A stretch of DNA of 64,000 bases from Thermothelomyces thermophilus ATCC 42464. Taxonomy: Eukaryota; Ascomycota; Sordariomycetes; Sordariales; Chaetomiaceae. The notes below the pieces were generated by a model that ran no database searches, was not told the origin of the DNA, and saw nothing but the letters and a program-made list of their open reading frames with translations. Below, piece by piece: positions 45,423 to 57,208 of the stretch. The number at the start of each line of letters is the position of its first letter. Position 1 is the first letter of the stretch. The DNA is taken from positions 4,960,001 through 5,024,000 of the forward strand of contig NC_016474.1 in NCBI RefSeq assembly GCF_000226095.1, given 5' to 3'. The translations under genes were made by a program, and so were the position numbers.

Positions 45423-46971
45423 TCCGTCGCATACCATCGAGCACCGGGGTACGGGATCTAAGCATGGATGAACCGGGGATATGGAACCCTACTAAGCACA
45501 GCTTCCAGAAGGCTCGTGAGTTCCCCGTCCGGGTCGTCCTCCATCCCCTGCACTACGGAGGCGTTCTGGAAGGAAATGATCAGCAAACCAACTGGGGTTC
45601 GGCAGAAGAAAGACGATTTTAGAGCGGCGGCGCGGGCCTTGTCTCGACAGGTCTTGGGCGCCTCCGCATGGCGTGACGAAGCCGGGGACGGAAGGGTATG
45701 TACATAGAACGAATGCATGACTTCAAAAACAGAATCCCACGTGCACAGGCTAGACTCCTGTATAGCCGGCAGGACATGGGCCTGACGATCAGCACCAGGG
45801 ACGAATCGAATGTTTCACTTATGTTGATACTTGGCACGCTGTTACTTGTTTTATAGGGAGCCGGTATTAGGCAATACAGAGTAAGCGCGTGTGCTGCTGG
45901 TGATCGACATGATCGTGTTGCCACCGATCTGTGGGGAAGCTCTTTTTTGCCTAAATAGTTGCCCATGGGGAATGGAAGGAAGATTCATGCTAAAACAACG
46001 CGAATCTGGGGTTTTTGAAACCTCGACTCGGGGATCGTCCCGCGCAAGCAGGCAAGAGTGGCCCCCTTGGGCTGAAGTCGAATGACAGCGGCGCGCTCCT
46101 TCGTCTCTCATCTCCGGATGTTGATTAATTAGACTGATACTTCCGAACTCGTTCCCCCCTTTAAAGTTTTCACACTCTTGAAAACTGGCATTCTCGAGGC
46201 CATTTCATATCAGTTGAGTACATACCTACTCTGCTGGTAAATGGACATCGTTTGGCAACCGCGCAACGCCAATGGGCACTTTCGGAGACATGCGCTGATG
46301 GCAACATTCAGTGACGGAATGGCAACAAGTATTTAAGCTGGACCAGAAATCAATTGAATTCCGGTCATCTCAAACGGTTCCTACTACCGTATCAGGAGAT
46401 AAAAGAGCGAAAGCATGCGTAAGACTAGCTAGTCGTCAAAGTTCCCGTCGACATAATACCCAGCAGAATCCTCCTAAGGGCTCATAGTGGCGTGGTGCCG
46501 AGTAATAATAGTATGATTGCCAATAATATGCGCGTTTGAGTCATGCCCTTCGCATTTGGTTCTCCCGAGCCGCCTTGCTACGAGAGCTGAGCTCGGTAGG
46601 CAGACATGACAGGGCGTTATCCGTGGTCAAGCTTAAGCACAGGTTCGCCAGTTGGTGCGGAAGATGAGGTGAATGCTTCCATCAAAGGCGTCCACCTAAA
46701 GTACGTCGACGGATTGGCCCTCGCAATTAGCCCATGTATTCAATCGCTCACTCCGCGCTTCTTCCCCTTCTCTTTTTTTCCAAAGCAAAGTCCCTCTTGC
46801 ATCTTTCCAGCCCAGTCTTTTTTGTCTTCCTTTCCCGCCGAGTTTTGATGGTAAGTATATCAAGCAAACAAACAGAAAGAAAGAAAAAAAGAAAAGGAAT
46901 AGAACAAGAAAAACATAAGAAAATGACAACGAAACAAAAAACCGACGGTCGCAAAAAGCGGAGATCTGGGC

Positions 46972-47785
46972 TCAGGAAGAGGAATCACAGCGGCGCCATT
47001 GCAACTTGGCCTTGTTAGGGGTTCTCACCGTCATGGTTCCTTTGTTGGGGGTACTGAGGGGTGTGATGCGGATCTCCGAGTTGACATTCAGGATGGCCGT
47101 GGTGCTGCCGCAGGGGGAGAAGGACTCGACGCCGACGCCGGCGAGGAGGTTGTAGTTGTCTTCGTACGGGGCGACGAGGTTCTTCTGGAACACGACCTCC
47201 TGGCTGTTGTCGCCAGAGAAGGTGTAGCCAGCACGGCAGGTGCCAGTCTGCCCTTCCGCCAGGCTAGCATAACCGGTGAAGCGTGTCTCGATGATGGAGA
47301 ACCTAAATTTCGCCGTGTTTCAGCAAGCATCCGACTTGCCTTCCGGCTGTTTTTGAAGGACATCAAGGAGGTGGATGAGGGGTGGTGAACGATGGTGTCA
47401 GAGCGCCAGGGAACCATGGTGCATCCCTCTACGGCGTCCGGGAAAAAGATCCAAGAATGTCTAATTAGGCCTAGACTCACTGATAACCGGACGGGAACTG
47501 CAGGTTGATGCTGATGCGGCAGTTCTTGCGGCTATCGGACACGCTGGTTCCGGGGCCGACGGCCACGATGTACTCGTCAAAGGCGACGTCGAAGATGGTG
47601 GCCGTGGCGTCGACGTTGACATATGCATGGCCGGCAGGGCAGCCCGAACCAATGGCCGTCACGTTGAGGATCTTGACCTCGCCGGGGGCAGGCGCAGTGA
47701 AGCCCAAAGTGTCACTTCGGGGCGGAGTGATGACGGCAGCCGCCGCGGCTCCAGCAAGGAGTAGAAGGTTGACAAGCGAGCGCAT
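46972..47785 (-). CDS. secreted DUF4360 protein
   Basis: Two exons, 47785-47481 and 47302-46972, give 211 aa. The signal peptide covers about residues 1-17 (MRSLVNLLLLAGAAAAA). DUF4360 wording follows: GSGCPAGHAYV, YIVAVGPGTSVSDSRKNCRI, FTGYASLAEGQTGTCRAGYT, SFSPCGSTTAILNVNSEIRI, and the C-terminal LQWRRC. The cysteines are placed as in the family, suggesting disulfides in an extracellular beta-rich protein. No biochemical role is established for DUF4360, although it is common in secretomes of filamentous ascomycetes. The 178-nt intron (47303-47480) splits the Gln of GYQFS. Its place next to the esterase fits a secreted-protein neighbourhood but no direct link is shown. Confidence 0.85.
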
Positions 47786-49796
47786 AGTGATGAAAGGTGC
47801 CAGGCAAAGTAAAGTAAGCTTCTAGTTTCAGATTGACGTGGGAGTACTGAGGTCGATAATTAAGGCTGACAAGAGACGGTCAGGGCAGTAACCTGTGATG
47901 GTTGTTCGACCTCCAGAATTGCGTTCCGTAAGGTCTTCTTATACACCTGGACGCCTTGGAATCTCGTGATGGTTGCCCACGAAGGATACGAGTCCCCGCC
48001 CGGCTCATGACAAGATTAACGGAAGACCGCGGAAACCCATTCCTATCGCGATCCACAATCTATAAGCTGCCGCATAAAGGATGATGGCGCAAGATACGAG
48101 GCAAACACCAGCAGTAGCATGTTTTCCAGTGTTTCCAGAGTGTCAGGTAGCAGCCAATGGCCCCGTACCAGCGAGACAAGGCCCACGATGTGGTGGCATC
48201 GCAACACATCAAGTCCCTAACGTCGTAGATATCAACATCGCTACTGTAGGAAGGAGGGGGCATGGAATGAGATGGAAGCAAAGGACCCATGACCACGGTG
48301 CGGGATAGGCTTCAGAAACAAGTAAGCAGCAGCTCGGTTTCCAACCCCCCGCGAACACTGTTTCGTTCCCATTCATATCTCGCCGATATTAAACCTGCCG
48401 CGTGGAGTGACTCTTGACCGGGTCGCCGGCTTCTCCCCATTCTTGCCCACCCCGAGTCGTTGGCTTGATGAGATCCCGAAATAGCTCGGCCTTGAACCAT
48501 AATGAGACAGCCGAAGGGCTCTCGCCGTGGTGCCATCTGCAGGATACTTCATAGGTCAGGCATGGATACACGAATAGCTAATTGTGGAAGCCCTGGTGTG
48601 ACCATGTCATTCGTGTTTAGATGATTTACGTCGCTCGATTTCGAGTCTTAATAGTTGGTTGGTTTGTAGACGGTAATTAATTTCCATCCCGCACCGGCAG
48701 TAACGGCAGTCCTCGGTCAGATACTTACCACGGACTCACAATCATGTTTGGAATCCGGGAATGTACAGTCGCCATGATATGAGGCCGGAATGCCCTAAGC
48801 GCCATAGTGACCCTTGATTGGTGCGCCTTGGCTGGTACCGAGGATTCGGCGCCCCGAATCCTGGGGAATCGGCTGTTCTGCTACATGATCTGCTAGTGAC
48901 TGGCAAGTTCGGGCCCCATGCAGTGAGCTTAATTATTCAGAATGCAGGTCTAGACCTAGACTCCGCTTCAGTGGCCCGAGCCTCCCTACACTTCTTACTG
49001 CCCATGGCCATGCGCTTTTGTCCCCTGTTCCCGTTCTACTTCGTCCCTTTCTTCTCGCTCGCCTGTTTCCTTGCCTTGTGTGTGTGTCTTGGAGATAAAA
49101 CTTGCGCATGCTGAAGGTCAGGTGAGTGGCCACCTTCTTGCCCCTTTCCCATTTTCATGAGCTGTTTTCCTTCCCTAGTTTTTTGTTGTCATCTGTTCCC
49201 TGATCCCATCTACCGATATATGTGCCGTGTATGGAAAACACAAGAACCGCTCTCAGCCGCCAATGCCAGAGTGGGTGGAGGGCCACGCCGCGCCTGTGGC
49301 ATCGCTTGTTACTTAATTACGGTGTCCAGCCTGCAAGCGTTCATCTATGGATAGGATAAAGTGACCGACGGCTTGGCGCGACATTCGTTTGGTGATACTC
49401 CGCACGCTGATTTATTCTCGCTCAGGGCTAAGGGATGAGGAAATGTAGGTGGCGTAATTATCCTTATCTATATTTGCACGCACTGGAAGAGAGCTGCTGG
49501 AAGCGAACGGCTTGCTAAGCTGCTCATTAACTGACGCCACTAGGGCCCGACGTTCCGACAGCCCCTTGCCCAGGCAGTTGACTGGAGCTCCAACAGACCA
49601 TCGAGGAAAGCAGCAGGTGGTAGTAGTCGGATTGGATGACGTGCCTGGATAGTGCCAAAGTTGATGCCAGTCCTTCAGAACGCCCGCCATCTCCTGGATG
49701 AGTGTGTGCCGTTATCGTAGGCCGAGGTGACAATGTATTCTCCTGACGTGCTCGGCGCTCCGGCAGAAAGGAGAGGATGTCCATTAATATGTGTTA
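47786..49796. other. 2-kb gene-poor gap
   Basis: Between the DUF4360 gene start and the ADP-ribosylglycohydrolase 3' end. A TATAAG word near 47937-47943 could be the TATA box of the DUF4360 gene. No conserved frame in the remainder. Confidence 0.55.
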
Positions 49797-50898
49797 TCAT
49801 CCACTGCTCCCGTGGTTGTGGCACGAAAGCAGATACTCTGTAACCTCGGTGAACTCCTTGCCAAATTGTAACAGCTCTCTCCACCGCAAGGGAATAGCGC
49901 CGACACCATCCCTCGCCCCAAGCAGGCCGCCGGCGATAGCGCCGTTTGAGTCGGCGTCCTGACCGAACCGCACCACATCGACCAGCACGTCCTCAAGCGG
50001 CCGAGGATCCAACATGGCAGCAACGGCCAGGGTGAGCGACTCCAAGACGTAGCCGGACCCCTTGAACGGCAGCACCTCGGTCGTGTTGTTCGCCTTTTCC
50101 GGTCCGTTCTCGGCGAGGTCTTGCAATCGCACGAGCCGCTTGCCCGCGTCGATGGCCGCCTCGACCTGCCTTGCCGCGCGCTCCATCTTCTCCTTGCGAG
50201 CGGCCGCCGGCCCTGCCGCGGCGAGAGACGGGACCTGGGCCGCCGTGCTCTTCCCCGCCTGCCAAGCTTCGTCGGCCGACCCCCCGTCGACCAGGACCCG
50301 CACCATGGCGTTGTATGCGGCACAGGCGATGGTGCAGTGGTAGTCGTCGTGCGTGATTGATGGCCGAGATCTCCAACGATTCTGTCAACAACGCCTTAGC
50401 CGTGTCGGGCTGGAACAGGGCGGTCGGGATGCATCGCATCAGTGACCCGTTCCCCGCCCGGCCCTCGCCCGCCCCCGATGCCCGCGGGTCGTTCGTGCGC
50501 TTGAAATTAGCCATGGCCGTAGCCGTGGCGCCGCCGATGTCGCGGGGTATCTGGCCCGGGGTGCGTCCAGGCCACCGTCCATCGTACCACTCGACCATAT
50601 ACTGCGCAGCGAGCTTCACCACGTCCGGTGACTCGGTCGGCTGGGATCGCTTCAGCTCCTCGGCATCGCGGTAGGCGAGGAGCACGGCTCGGGTCAGGTC
50701 CGTGTCGTCCGTTGCATGTCCCGGCGGCCAGTCCAAGACTCCGCCGCCGACGATATCCCGCACACCACGTGGGTAATCGTTCTTGATATCCTCCCAGCTC
50801 TGGAATTCGACTGTGGCACCCAGGGAGTCGCCAGCGTGCACCCCAAGGAGGGCACCAAGGGTCCTCTCACGGCGACTAACTCCGTGCGAGTCCACCAT
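49797..50898 (-). CDS. ADP-ribosylglycohydrolase (ARH/DraG family), with a 4-bp frameshift
   Basis: The first half reads from ATG 50898 (RTLGALLGVHAGDSLGATVE) through the metal-site motif ATDDTDLT and GRAGNGSLMRCIPTALF to EISAI. The second half continues in another frame with ITHDDYHCTIACAAYNAMV and ends in the second metal-binding motif, FGQDADSNGAIAGGLLGA, at 49797. ARH/DraG enzymes remove ADP-ribose from proteins or related conjugates using two Mg ions. At the switch point the plus strand has TGATTGAT (50354-50361), a tandem duplication of four bases. One copy would give the family sequence SAITHDD, while two copies send the frame into unrelated residues. No intron with usable GT/AG ends explains it. 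Either the gene is recently inactivated or the assembly is wrong here. Both catalytic halves are otherwise well kept. Confidence 0.8.
50354..50361. repeat. TGAT tandem duplication causing a frameshift
   Basis: Two copies of TGAT on the plus strand (ATCA ATCA on the coding strand) inside the ADP-ribosylglycohydrolase gene. The second copy shifts the reading frame. Confidence 0.75.
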
Positions 50899-51209
50899 GA
50901 TGTCGCTAAGTCTGGCAGGTTTGAATTACTTGGGTAATACCAAAAGCAATCGGGTGGAGTCAAACACAGATTGATATGAACCTCCGAGCACGTCTCCAAG
51001 TTGACTGAAGGTGGGGCGTGGGGAGAGAGGGCGTGGGGAGACAGGGGCTTGGAAGCTTAGGCGTGGGGCTACAATGCTTCTGGCGTATGATTCAGTTGCA
51101 GCACAGGCCCGAGCATAGCCACGAGCTTGGGAGGGTTGCTTGGCCCAAACAATGGGAATCGATTTACAAAAACTCGTCTCACAGGTGTGATACTGGAGAA
51201 AACACGATG
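50899..51209. other. intergenic, no gene seen
   Basis: Upstream of the ADP-ribosylglycohydrolase gene and downstream of the SulP transporter gene. It holds a short GGGGCGTGGGGA-type imperfect repeat near 51010-51070. Nothing else recognised. Confidence 0.55.
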
Positions 51210-53691
51210 CTACGATCTCGTAGCCGGCCTGTCCGAAGCCTCGAGCTCAACTCGTTCCTCGGCTTCGGTAAGCTTCAAGGCCTCGTGTACGTCATCCACA
51301 AAGTGGTGCTCCCCGCCTACAAGCTCGACGATTCCGCTCCGGCGCAGCAGCTGCCCAACCGGAGAGTCATGTCCGGGACCTCTGCTGAAGAAGATGCGGA
51401 CGCCACGGTCTCGGTAGCCCCGCACAATCTCCTCGAGCACCTGTGTCCCGCTGCCGTCGAGCGACGTAACTCCGTGAATGTCAAAGATGATGTTGCGGTT
51501 CGAATCTTCCTTTCTCAGCCGTGGCAGCGCCGGGTGAGCCATGTTTGAGCCATACAGCTCCAACCTCCGTAACCGGGTCTTCAGCTCCCCCGTGTTTGCG
51601 AAGGTCAAGGGCTCAGGAATCTTCACGATCAAGCAACCTTCGATGAATTCGAGGTGGTCCAAATTCGCCTCGGCGTTCTCGAATCGGTTGGTGCCCGGAA
51701 TGCGACCCAAGATCTGGATACGTGGGCGCGTAGCGTGCCGGATGACTTGCAAGAGCGAGAGGCCAACGCCGATCGCCATGCCAAAAGAGAGAGAGTAAAA
51801 GATGGTGGCGACCACAATAATGGCCATCAGCCCGAGTTCCTGCCAAGCACGAATCCGGAGGAAGAAGGAGATGTCATGGGGACACTCTTCAATCAGCGAC
51901 CAGCCTACGACGCTGATGAGTGATGAAAGCACCGGTTTCTGTACCCAAGCAAATATTAGAACGATATCGCACATTGGGTGGCGAAGAAGGGGCAACCGAC
52001 CGGTAGATAGTAAAGGTAGGGCATCAGGAAAGTTATGCAGAGCAGCGTCAGTCCGCTGAGAATTAAGGAGCTAACAGGCGTGCGGCCGCCCGTGGACTTG
52101 TTGACCTTGCTCCTGCCATACCCCCCAAAAGCCGGAAGACTCGAGAAGCAGGCGCCCACCAAGTTAGCTGTTCCCAAGGCGACCAGTTCGCGATTAGGGC
52201 TCAGCTGAATCCCGGCAAAGCCCTCCCCGCCGAGACTTTTGGCTGCAACCGATGACTCGAAGAAGCCAAGAAGGGCTATCAAGAACGAGGTGCTCATGGC
52301 CTCCCGCATGTACTTCATATTGGCCAGTCGCAGCGGCCAGTGGAATGCAAACAGCCCGCCGCTCGCGGCCTCGACTTTGCCTAGGACGGCAACCCCGGCC
52401 TTGTCCCACTCGTACCAGTAGGCAAGGAAGGCGGACGAGACGACCACGAGGAAGCGATCCGGGATGTAGGCGACGCCCGGGTACCGAGGTTGCAGACGGC
52501 GTTTGATCTCGCGGCAAACCATGATGATCACGAAGCTCGTGGCGGCCACGACGAAGGTCAACCTGTGAACCTGATCCAGATTGCGGAAGATAAAGACGAG
52601 CTTGTCGACGCTGCTAGCATGGCCTACGCGGGCCTGATCGGCCAGGCGACTGAGCCCGAGCTCCGGAAGGAGCTGGTCGACAGCGACGACGACGCCGATG
52701 GCGCTGATGAAGCCACGCAGGAACGGGCGAGAAAGCACGCTATCCAGGAAACCCAGGCGGCCGATCCCGGCAATGAGGACCATGGCCCCTGCCATACCAG
52801 CGACTATACCACAGATTTTCGCCAGCAACGCAGCGTCTTCATCGCCGCCGGACCGATCGACGACGGACTTGACAACAGTGCCCACAAGCAATGACCCAGC
52901 CGCTTCGGGGCCCACGACCATGGCGGGGCAGCTGCCGAGCAGGGCGTATACCAACGGGTTGAAGACAAACGCATACAGGCCGTTGATTGGCGGGACATGG
53001 GCGAGGTTATCGGCCAAGGAGAGGGCCATCGGCACGTACATGCCAGCCACGGTGAGGGCGCCGACAAAGTCGCCTTTGAAGTAAGACCAGCTGTACTTTT
53101 TCGCCCAAACCATGACGGGGAGATAGTACGAGAGGTACCTGGCGTGGGCTCATCAGTTGAAGGAACTTAACAGCTCATTGGCAGGGTGCGGGCACGTTAC
53201 ATGAGAGCGGAGTCCTCAACTCCATGCCGCTCGGCCAGCGCACTGGACGTGCTCATTTTCTGGCTCCTGATCTTGGCCGCCCATCGCCTCCTCCAATTCT
53301 TCTTTTTCGAACTTGCAGACAGCACTCCATCGATGCCTTGGCCCGAGCTCTCCGTCTCAGATTCAGAAGGGCTGAAGTAGATGGCTGGGATGCTACTCGT
53401 GGGGCTGGTGGGTCGCGGTGAGAATGTGCCATGATTGCATGGTCCCTCGTGAACTGGCTCTCGAAGATCCAGACTCGTGCCTAGCAACGGGGTGGTGTCT
53501 GTCGCGCGTTGTCTGCTGGGCCCGGCAGCATGGTGGTGCGAGGAGGTCGCATGGTGTCTATCGGCCGGGGCAGAGTCTGAATCGTCGTCAACGGCATCGG
53601 ATGTAGACGCAGTGTAGGCTTGCCGGAGGCCGCTAGGATGGGCCGGTGCATGCTTCGGAGTCGGACGCGAAGGGTTTGGCTGGGGGGCCAT
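51210..53691 (-). CDS. SulP-family sulfate/anion transporter with STAS domain
   Basis: Three exons, 53691-53201, 53138-52001 and 51938-51210, total 2358 nt (785 aa). An unusually long hydrophilic N-terminus (about 165 aa, with a His cluster and a TTPLL dileucine-type motif) precedes the membrane domain, which starts at YLSYYLPVMVWAKKYSW. The SulP core shows GLYAFVFNPLVYALLGSCPAMVVGPEAA split across two helices, some 10-14 hydrophobic segments in all, and LGTANLVGACFSSLPAFGGYGRS. The C-terminal STAS domain (about 635-760) contains RNIIFDIHGVTSLDGSGTQV. SulP proteins move sulfate or related anions; STAS controls trafficking or activity. The dileucine motif suggests a vacuolar or endosomal membrane rather than the classic plasma-membrane permease, which is inference. 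Intron 2 uses a GTCGGT donor and is required to give YLPKPVLSSLISVVGWSLIE. Confidence 0.9.
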
Positions 53692-54620
53692 GGTTGAAAA
53701 CTGTTGGCCTCGTCAAGTTCACCTTGTGGGGGAAGATCGAGACAGTTGTCTTGACTGAAGCCGAACACGGTAATTTAGGCCCAACCGATAATCCCCATAC
53801 ACGTTTTAGGTGTTTCAGACGTGACCAGCAAAGCGCAGCAACATAAAATGCAAGCGCAATGCTGAGCGCTTTTCTCTCGCCCGCATCCCCAGCCATCAGT
53901 CGGGGTTGGGGGAGAGGGGGAGATATTTTGGCGGTCAAGAACGGTATTCCGGATTCGGGTTGCAAAGGTCGGCTTTCGGGGTGTCAGCAAGTTGGAGAAC
54001 ACAAGTACACTATGGCTGGTCCGAGGCAAGGCAGGCCTCCGCCCCGCCGTAGCGGGCGCTGACACATCCCGCAAAAAGTCAACCAATTGGTGGGGACCCC
54101 GCATTGCACGTGACCCTTGCTGCGGCTTACCAAGTATGCACTAGCGTAATCCGCCCTACGACTTGCACCACGGACTTTTGAAGGACCAATGAGACAACCT
54201 CAAATTGTTTACGCCGCGATTGATGATCGTTTTCAATTCATAGGCTAGGTAATCATAAAAGACGACGGGGACGACATGGAAATGCCTTATAGGAAGCGAA
54301 AAATAAAAATCCTACCCTTGAAAGCTTTGTAACAAAAAAAGCCCTACTCTCCGATTCCGGTTGTCATTGACAGATCATTAGCATTAGCACAATTGGGCCC
54401 ACCGCTCTTGTTATTTCATGTACGTACTCTACAGGTGGGCTTGTGCAGCATTCCGTTACCTGCCTGGGAGGTAGGCCGCTTACTTGAGAATGTTGCATCT
54501 CATTCAATGGCAGCAGAGAGGAGATGAGGTGTGGATGATGGGACTAGACACAGTTACTTGTGACTGCGCCTGCTCGAGACGTAGGGTGCGGGTATCTAAG
54601 AAAGAAGTAGTTACCGTATG
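53692..54620. other. intergenic, promoter of the SulP gene
   Basis: 0.93 kb between the transporter start and the ATRIP-like stop, both genes on the minus strand. No conserved frame or clear site seen. Confidence 0.6.
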
Positions 54621-57208
54621 TCAATCAAACATCTCACTGATCTCATCCCCTTCATCTGGGGTAACCGCCAGCTCAAGCAATTCATGTGCCAGTTCCACCG
54701 TCTCTGCGTCAATCCCCGCCTCGAGGACCAAATCCTCCTCGGCAAAGTTCAACCTCGCCAGCGTGAGGAAGTAGCGTTGCGAACCGCCATGAGATGCAGC
54801 CAGCTTCGTCGAAATGTTGGCGGCATCGGATGTCCGGTGATCTGTAACAAGAAAGTGAAGAAGCCGGGTTCCTTGGGCGATAATCTGATGCAGGAGGCTC
54901 ATGGAATCGGGTGCCGCGTCCGTGACCTCAGCAGAGACATCTGTCAGCCCCTCGCTTGTTCCATGCGCCTCCATGCCACCGGCGCTCTCTACATTCGGGT
55001 GATCAAGCTCCATACTGTCGCCTCTCTCGTCTGGCGGTCGCCCCGCGCCTGCCTGCGGCTCGGGGCTTAGCGGCAAATCCGAGTCATACAGCCGGTCGAG
55101 GGCCCAGCACAGGACTGTGACGAGACGGGGAATGGCAACATCACTTTCGGCAATCTGCCGAGCCCCAAAGTGGCCCGTTGCAAAGGCCATAAGCGTTCGC
55201 AGAGCGGCCAACCTGGCGGCAATTTCCTTTGCAGATCTGGGAGTCGCCCACTTAGGCGGTTCACAGAGAAACGAAGAGACACAGTCAATCAAAGTGGCCG
55301 CGACCGCGTCGGCATTCTTTGCTTCGGATCGGCGATTTGTCGAGTTTGTTGCTGAAGATGGGATGGGTCCAATGCTGTGCGGAGCGACCGAGGTTCGCAG
55401 AAGGATCATCATTGCCGACCAGTCTTCTTCTGGATTTTTTGGAGAGAGCATCGTGAGGACGAAATCTAGCTCCATCGTCTTCCAGAACTCAAGCTGCGGA
55501 GTGTCCTGAGGCTGGTCAGATGATGTAGGGTTCTGTAAAGGCTGCGGCAAACAGCCCGATGCTGCGAGGTAGAGGACAGATAGACACTGAGTGACGTCGA
55601 TGTTGAGACACAGTTGGCGGACGACTGCATCTGGATGGCCCGAAAGATCTCCATCGGCACTATTGAGGCGCGGAAGTGCCACGAGGCGGCACGTGGTGGC
55701 GCAAACTGGAATCAGGGACGAGAGGATATGCGGTGCGACCTCGACAGCGTTCAAGTCGAGCGTGTACAGAAGCAGAGAGACAAGGTGATATATGGGACCG
55801 TAGTATCTTTCAGAGAGGCACTGGTGCCATAAGTCGATCAGTGTGTCCGCAAAGTCGACCAGTAGGGATGTTGGGTCACCGGGGCTTCCCATCTGAGGCA
55901 GTTTCTGCAACACGATAGATGCTAAGGAACGCTCCGGGTCCGAAGGGAAGCAGAAGCGGGAAAACATGTCAAACGTCGGCGGCTGGCCATGCATTGTTGT
56001 GTGATTGAGAAAGAGCTTCAGAAACTGCGAGAGATGCTTAGCAGCGCTGCACAGGGCATCCTTGACAGAACAGAGAGACTTACGTCCGGCGAAAACGGCT
56101 GGGAGGCAGCTGCCAGGGAAAGCGACTGCGCGTTGACCGAGTGCGAATCATCGAATACGGACTCCCTTGCGTCCTCTATCTCCAGAGCAAACTTTGGGCT
56201 GTCGACAATAGGACGTTTCCTCTTTCCTTTGGTAGGTGTCCGCTCCGATGCAGGAACAGCGGCAGGTCCCGAGTCTTTTCTCCTTAAAGCTTGCGTCTTG
56301 CTAGGGCTTGACAGGATCTCCACACCATCAAACCCATCGGCCGTACCCCAGGTCCTATCTTTACGGGGTGTTGCCGGACCATCCCGCCGTCTTGACTTTG
56401 CTCGGCCAAGTCCCTCTCTAAGGTCTTGGCGGGCAAATTGCAGTTCGGTGGCTGTCGCGCGCTCGGCGTTGCGCGCTTGCTCAATGATGCGCTCCTGCCT
56501 GGCAAGTTGCTCTGCGGTCTCCTTTTTTAGGCGCGCGATGTCGGCCTCGTGAGTCGCTCGGGCTTTGTCATATTTGGATCGCAAGATGGAGGCTTCACCC
56601 TTGGCTGCCGTGAGGTCGGATTCGAGTTCGGACAAGCGCGCCTGTAGGGCCGCAATAACCTCGTTCTGGTTCGCGGGTCCAGCACCAGTGCGGACCTGCG
56701 ACGTTTGGGGCGCATAAGGGGACGGCCTAGGAACCGGAGGAGGCGGCCGGGCGAATTGAGACTGCGAAGGTGGTTGTTGTGGCCGGCCGGGAAGGGAGGG
56801 GAATCGTTGCGACGGGCCCGGTTGGTAGCGTTGCGATGAGAGAGGCTGCGGTGCTGCTCGCGCTGTTGGCCCGTACTGGGGTCGTGGGGGATAAGATGGC
56901 CTTGAGGGCGGAAGGTGCTGGTTCCATCGTTGTGTGCCCGTAATACCGGCGGGGTGGCGGGGTTGTTGGACGGGGTGCGCTTGCTGCGGTGGGGGACGGG
57001 GCGCTAATTGAGCGTGTTCGTCGATCACGACAGTGTCGTCGAGGTCGTCGTCTTCGAACTCATACTCGAGGGCATTGTGCTGCGGTTGTGGCGCAGCCTG
57101 CGTTTGAGCCAACTTCTGGGCTTGCGTGATCTGGATAGCTTTGTCCTCGAGCTCCTGCAGTACCGTGTCGTTAAGGTCGTCGAAGCCGTCATCCGAAAAC
57201 TCATCCAT
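54621..57208 (-). CDS. DNA-damage checkpoint protein, ATRIP/Rad26 (UvsD) homologue
   Basis: Two exons, 57208-56084 and 56024-54621, give 842 aa. The N-terminus is acidic (DEFSDDGFDDLNDTVLQELE) as in Rad26/ATRIP, where such a patch contacts RPA. A Pro/Gln-rich linker follows, then a coiled coil (about 173-260, IAALQARLSELESDLTAAKG) that mediates dimerisation and ATR binding. The C-terminal helical domain covers exon 2 (FLKLFLNHTTMHG to LLELAVTPDEGDEISEMFD), the part recognised as the fungal Rad26 domain. The protein should partner the ATR/Mec1/Rad3 kinase in the nucleus to sense single-stranded DNA. The 59-nt intron has a consensus GTAAGT donor. An ACGCGT box lies about 160 bp upstream. Confidence 0.88.

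Larger units (their letters stand above)
45096..46971. other. 1.9-kb gene-poor gap
   Basis: Upstream of the esterase gene and downstream of the DUF4360 gene. The first 350 bp hold the esterase promoter signals listed separately. The rest shows no conserved frame; an AT-rich block lies near 46750-46950. Confidence 0.55.
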
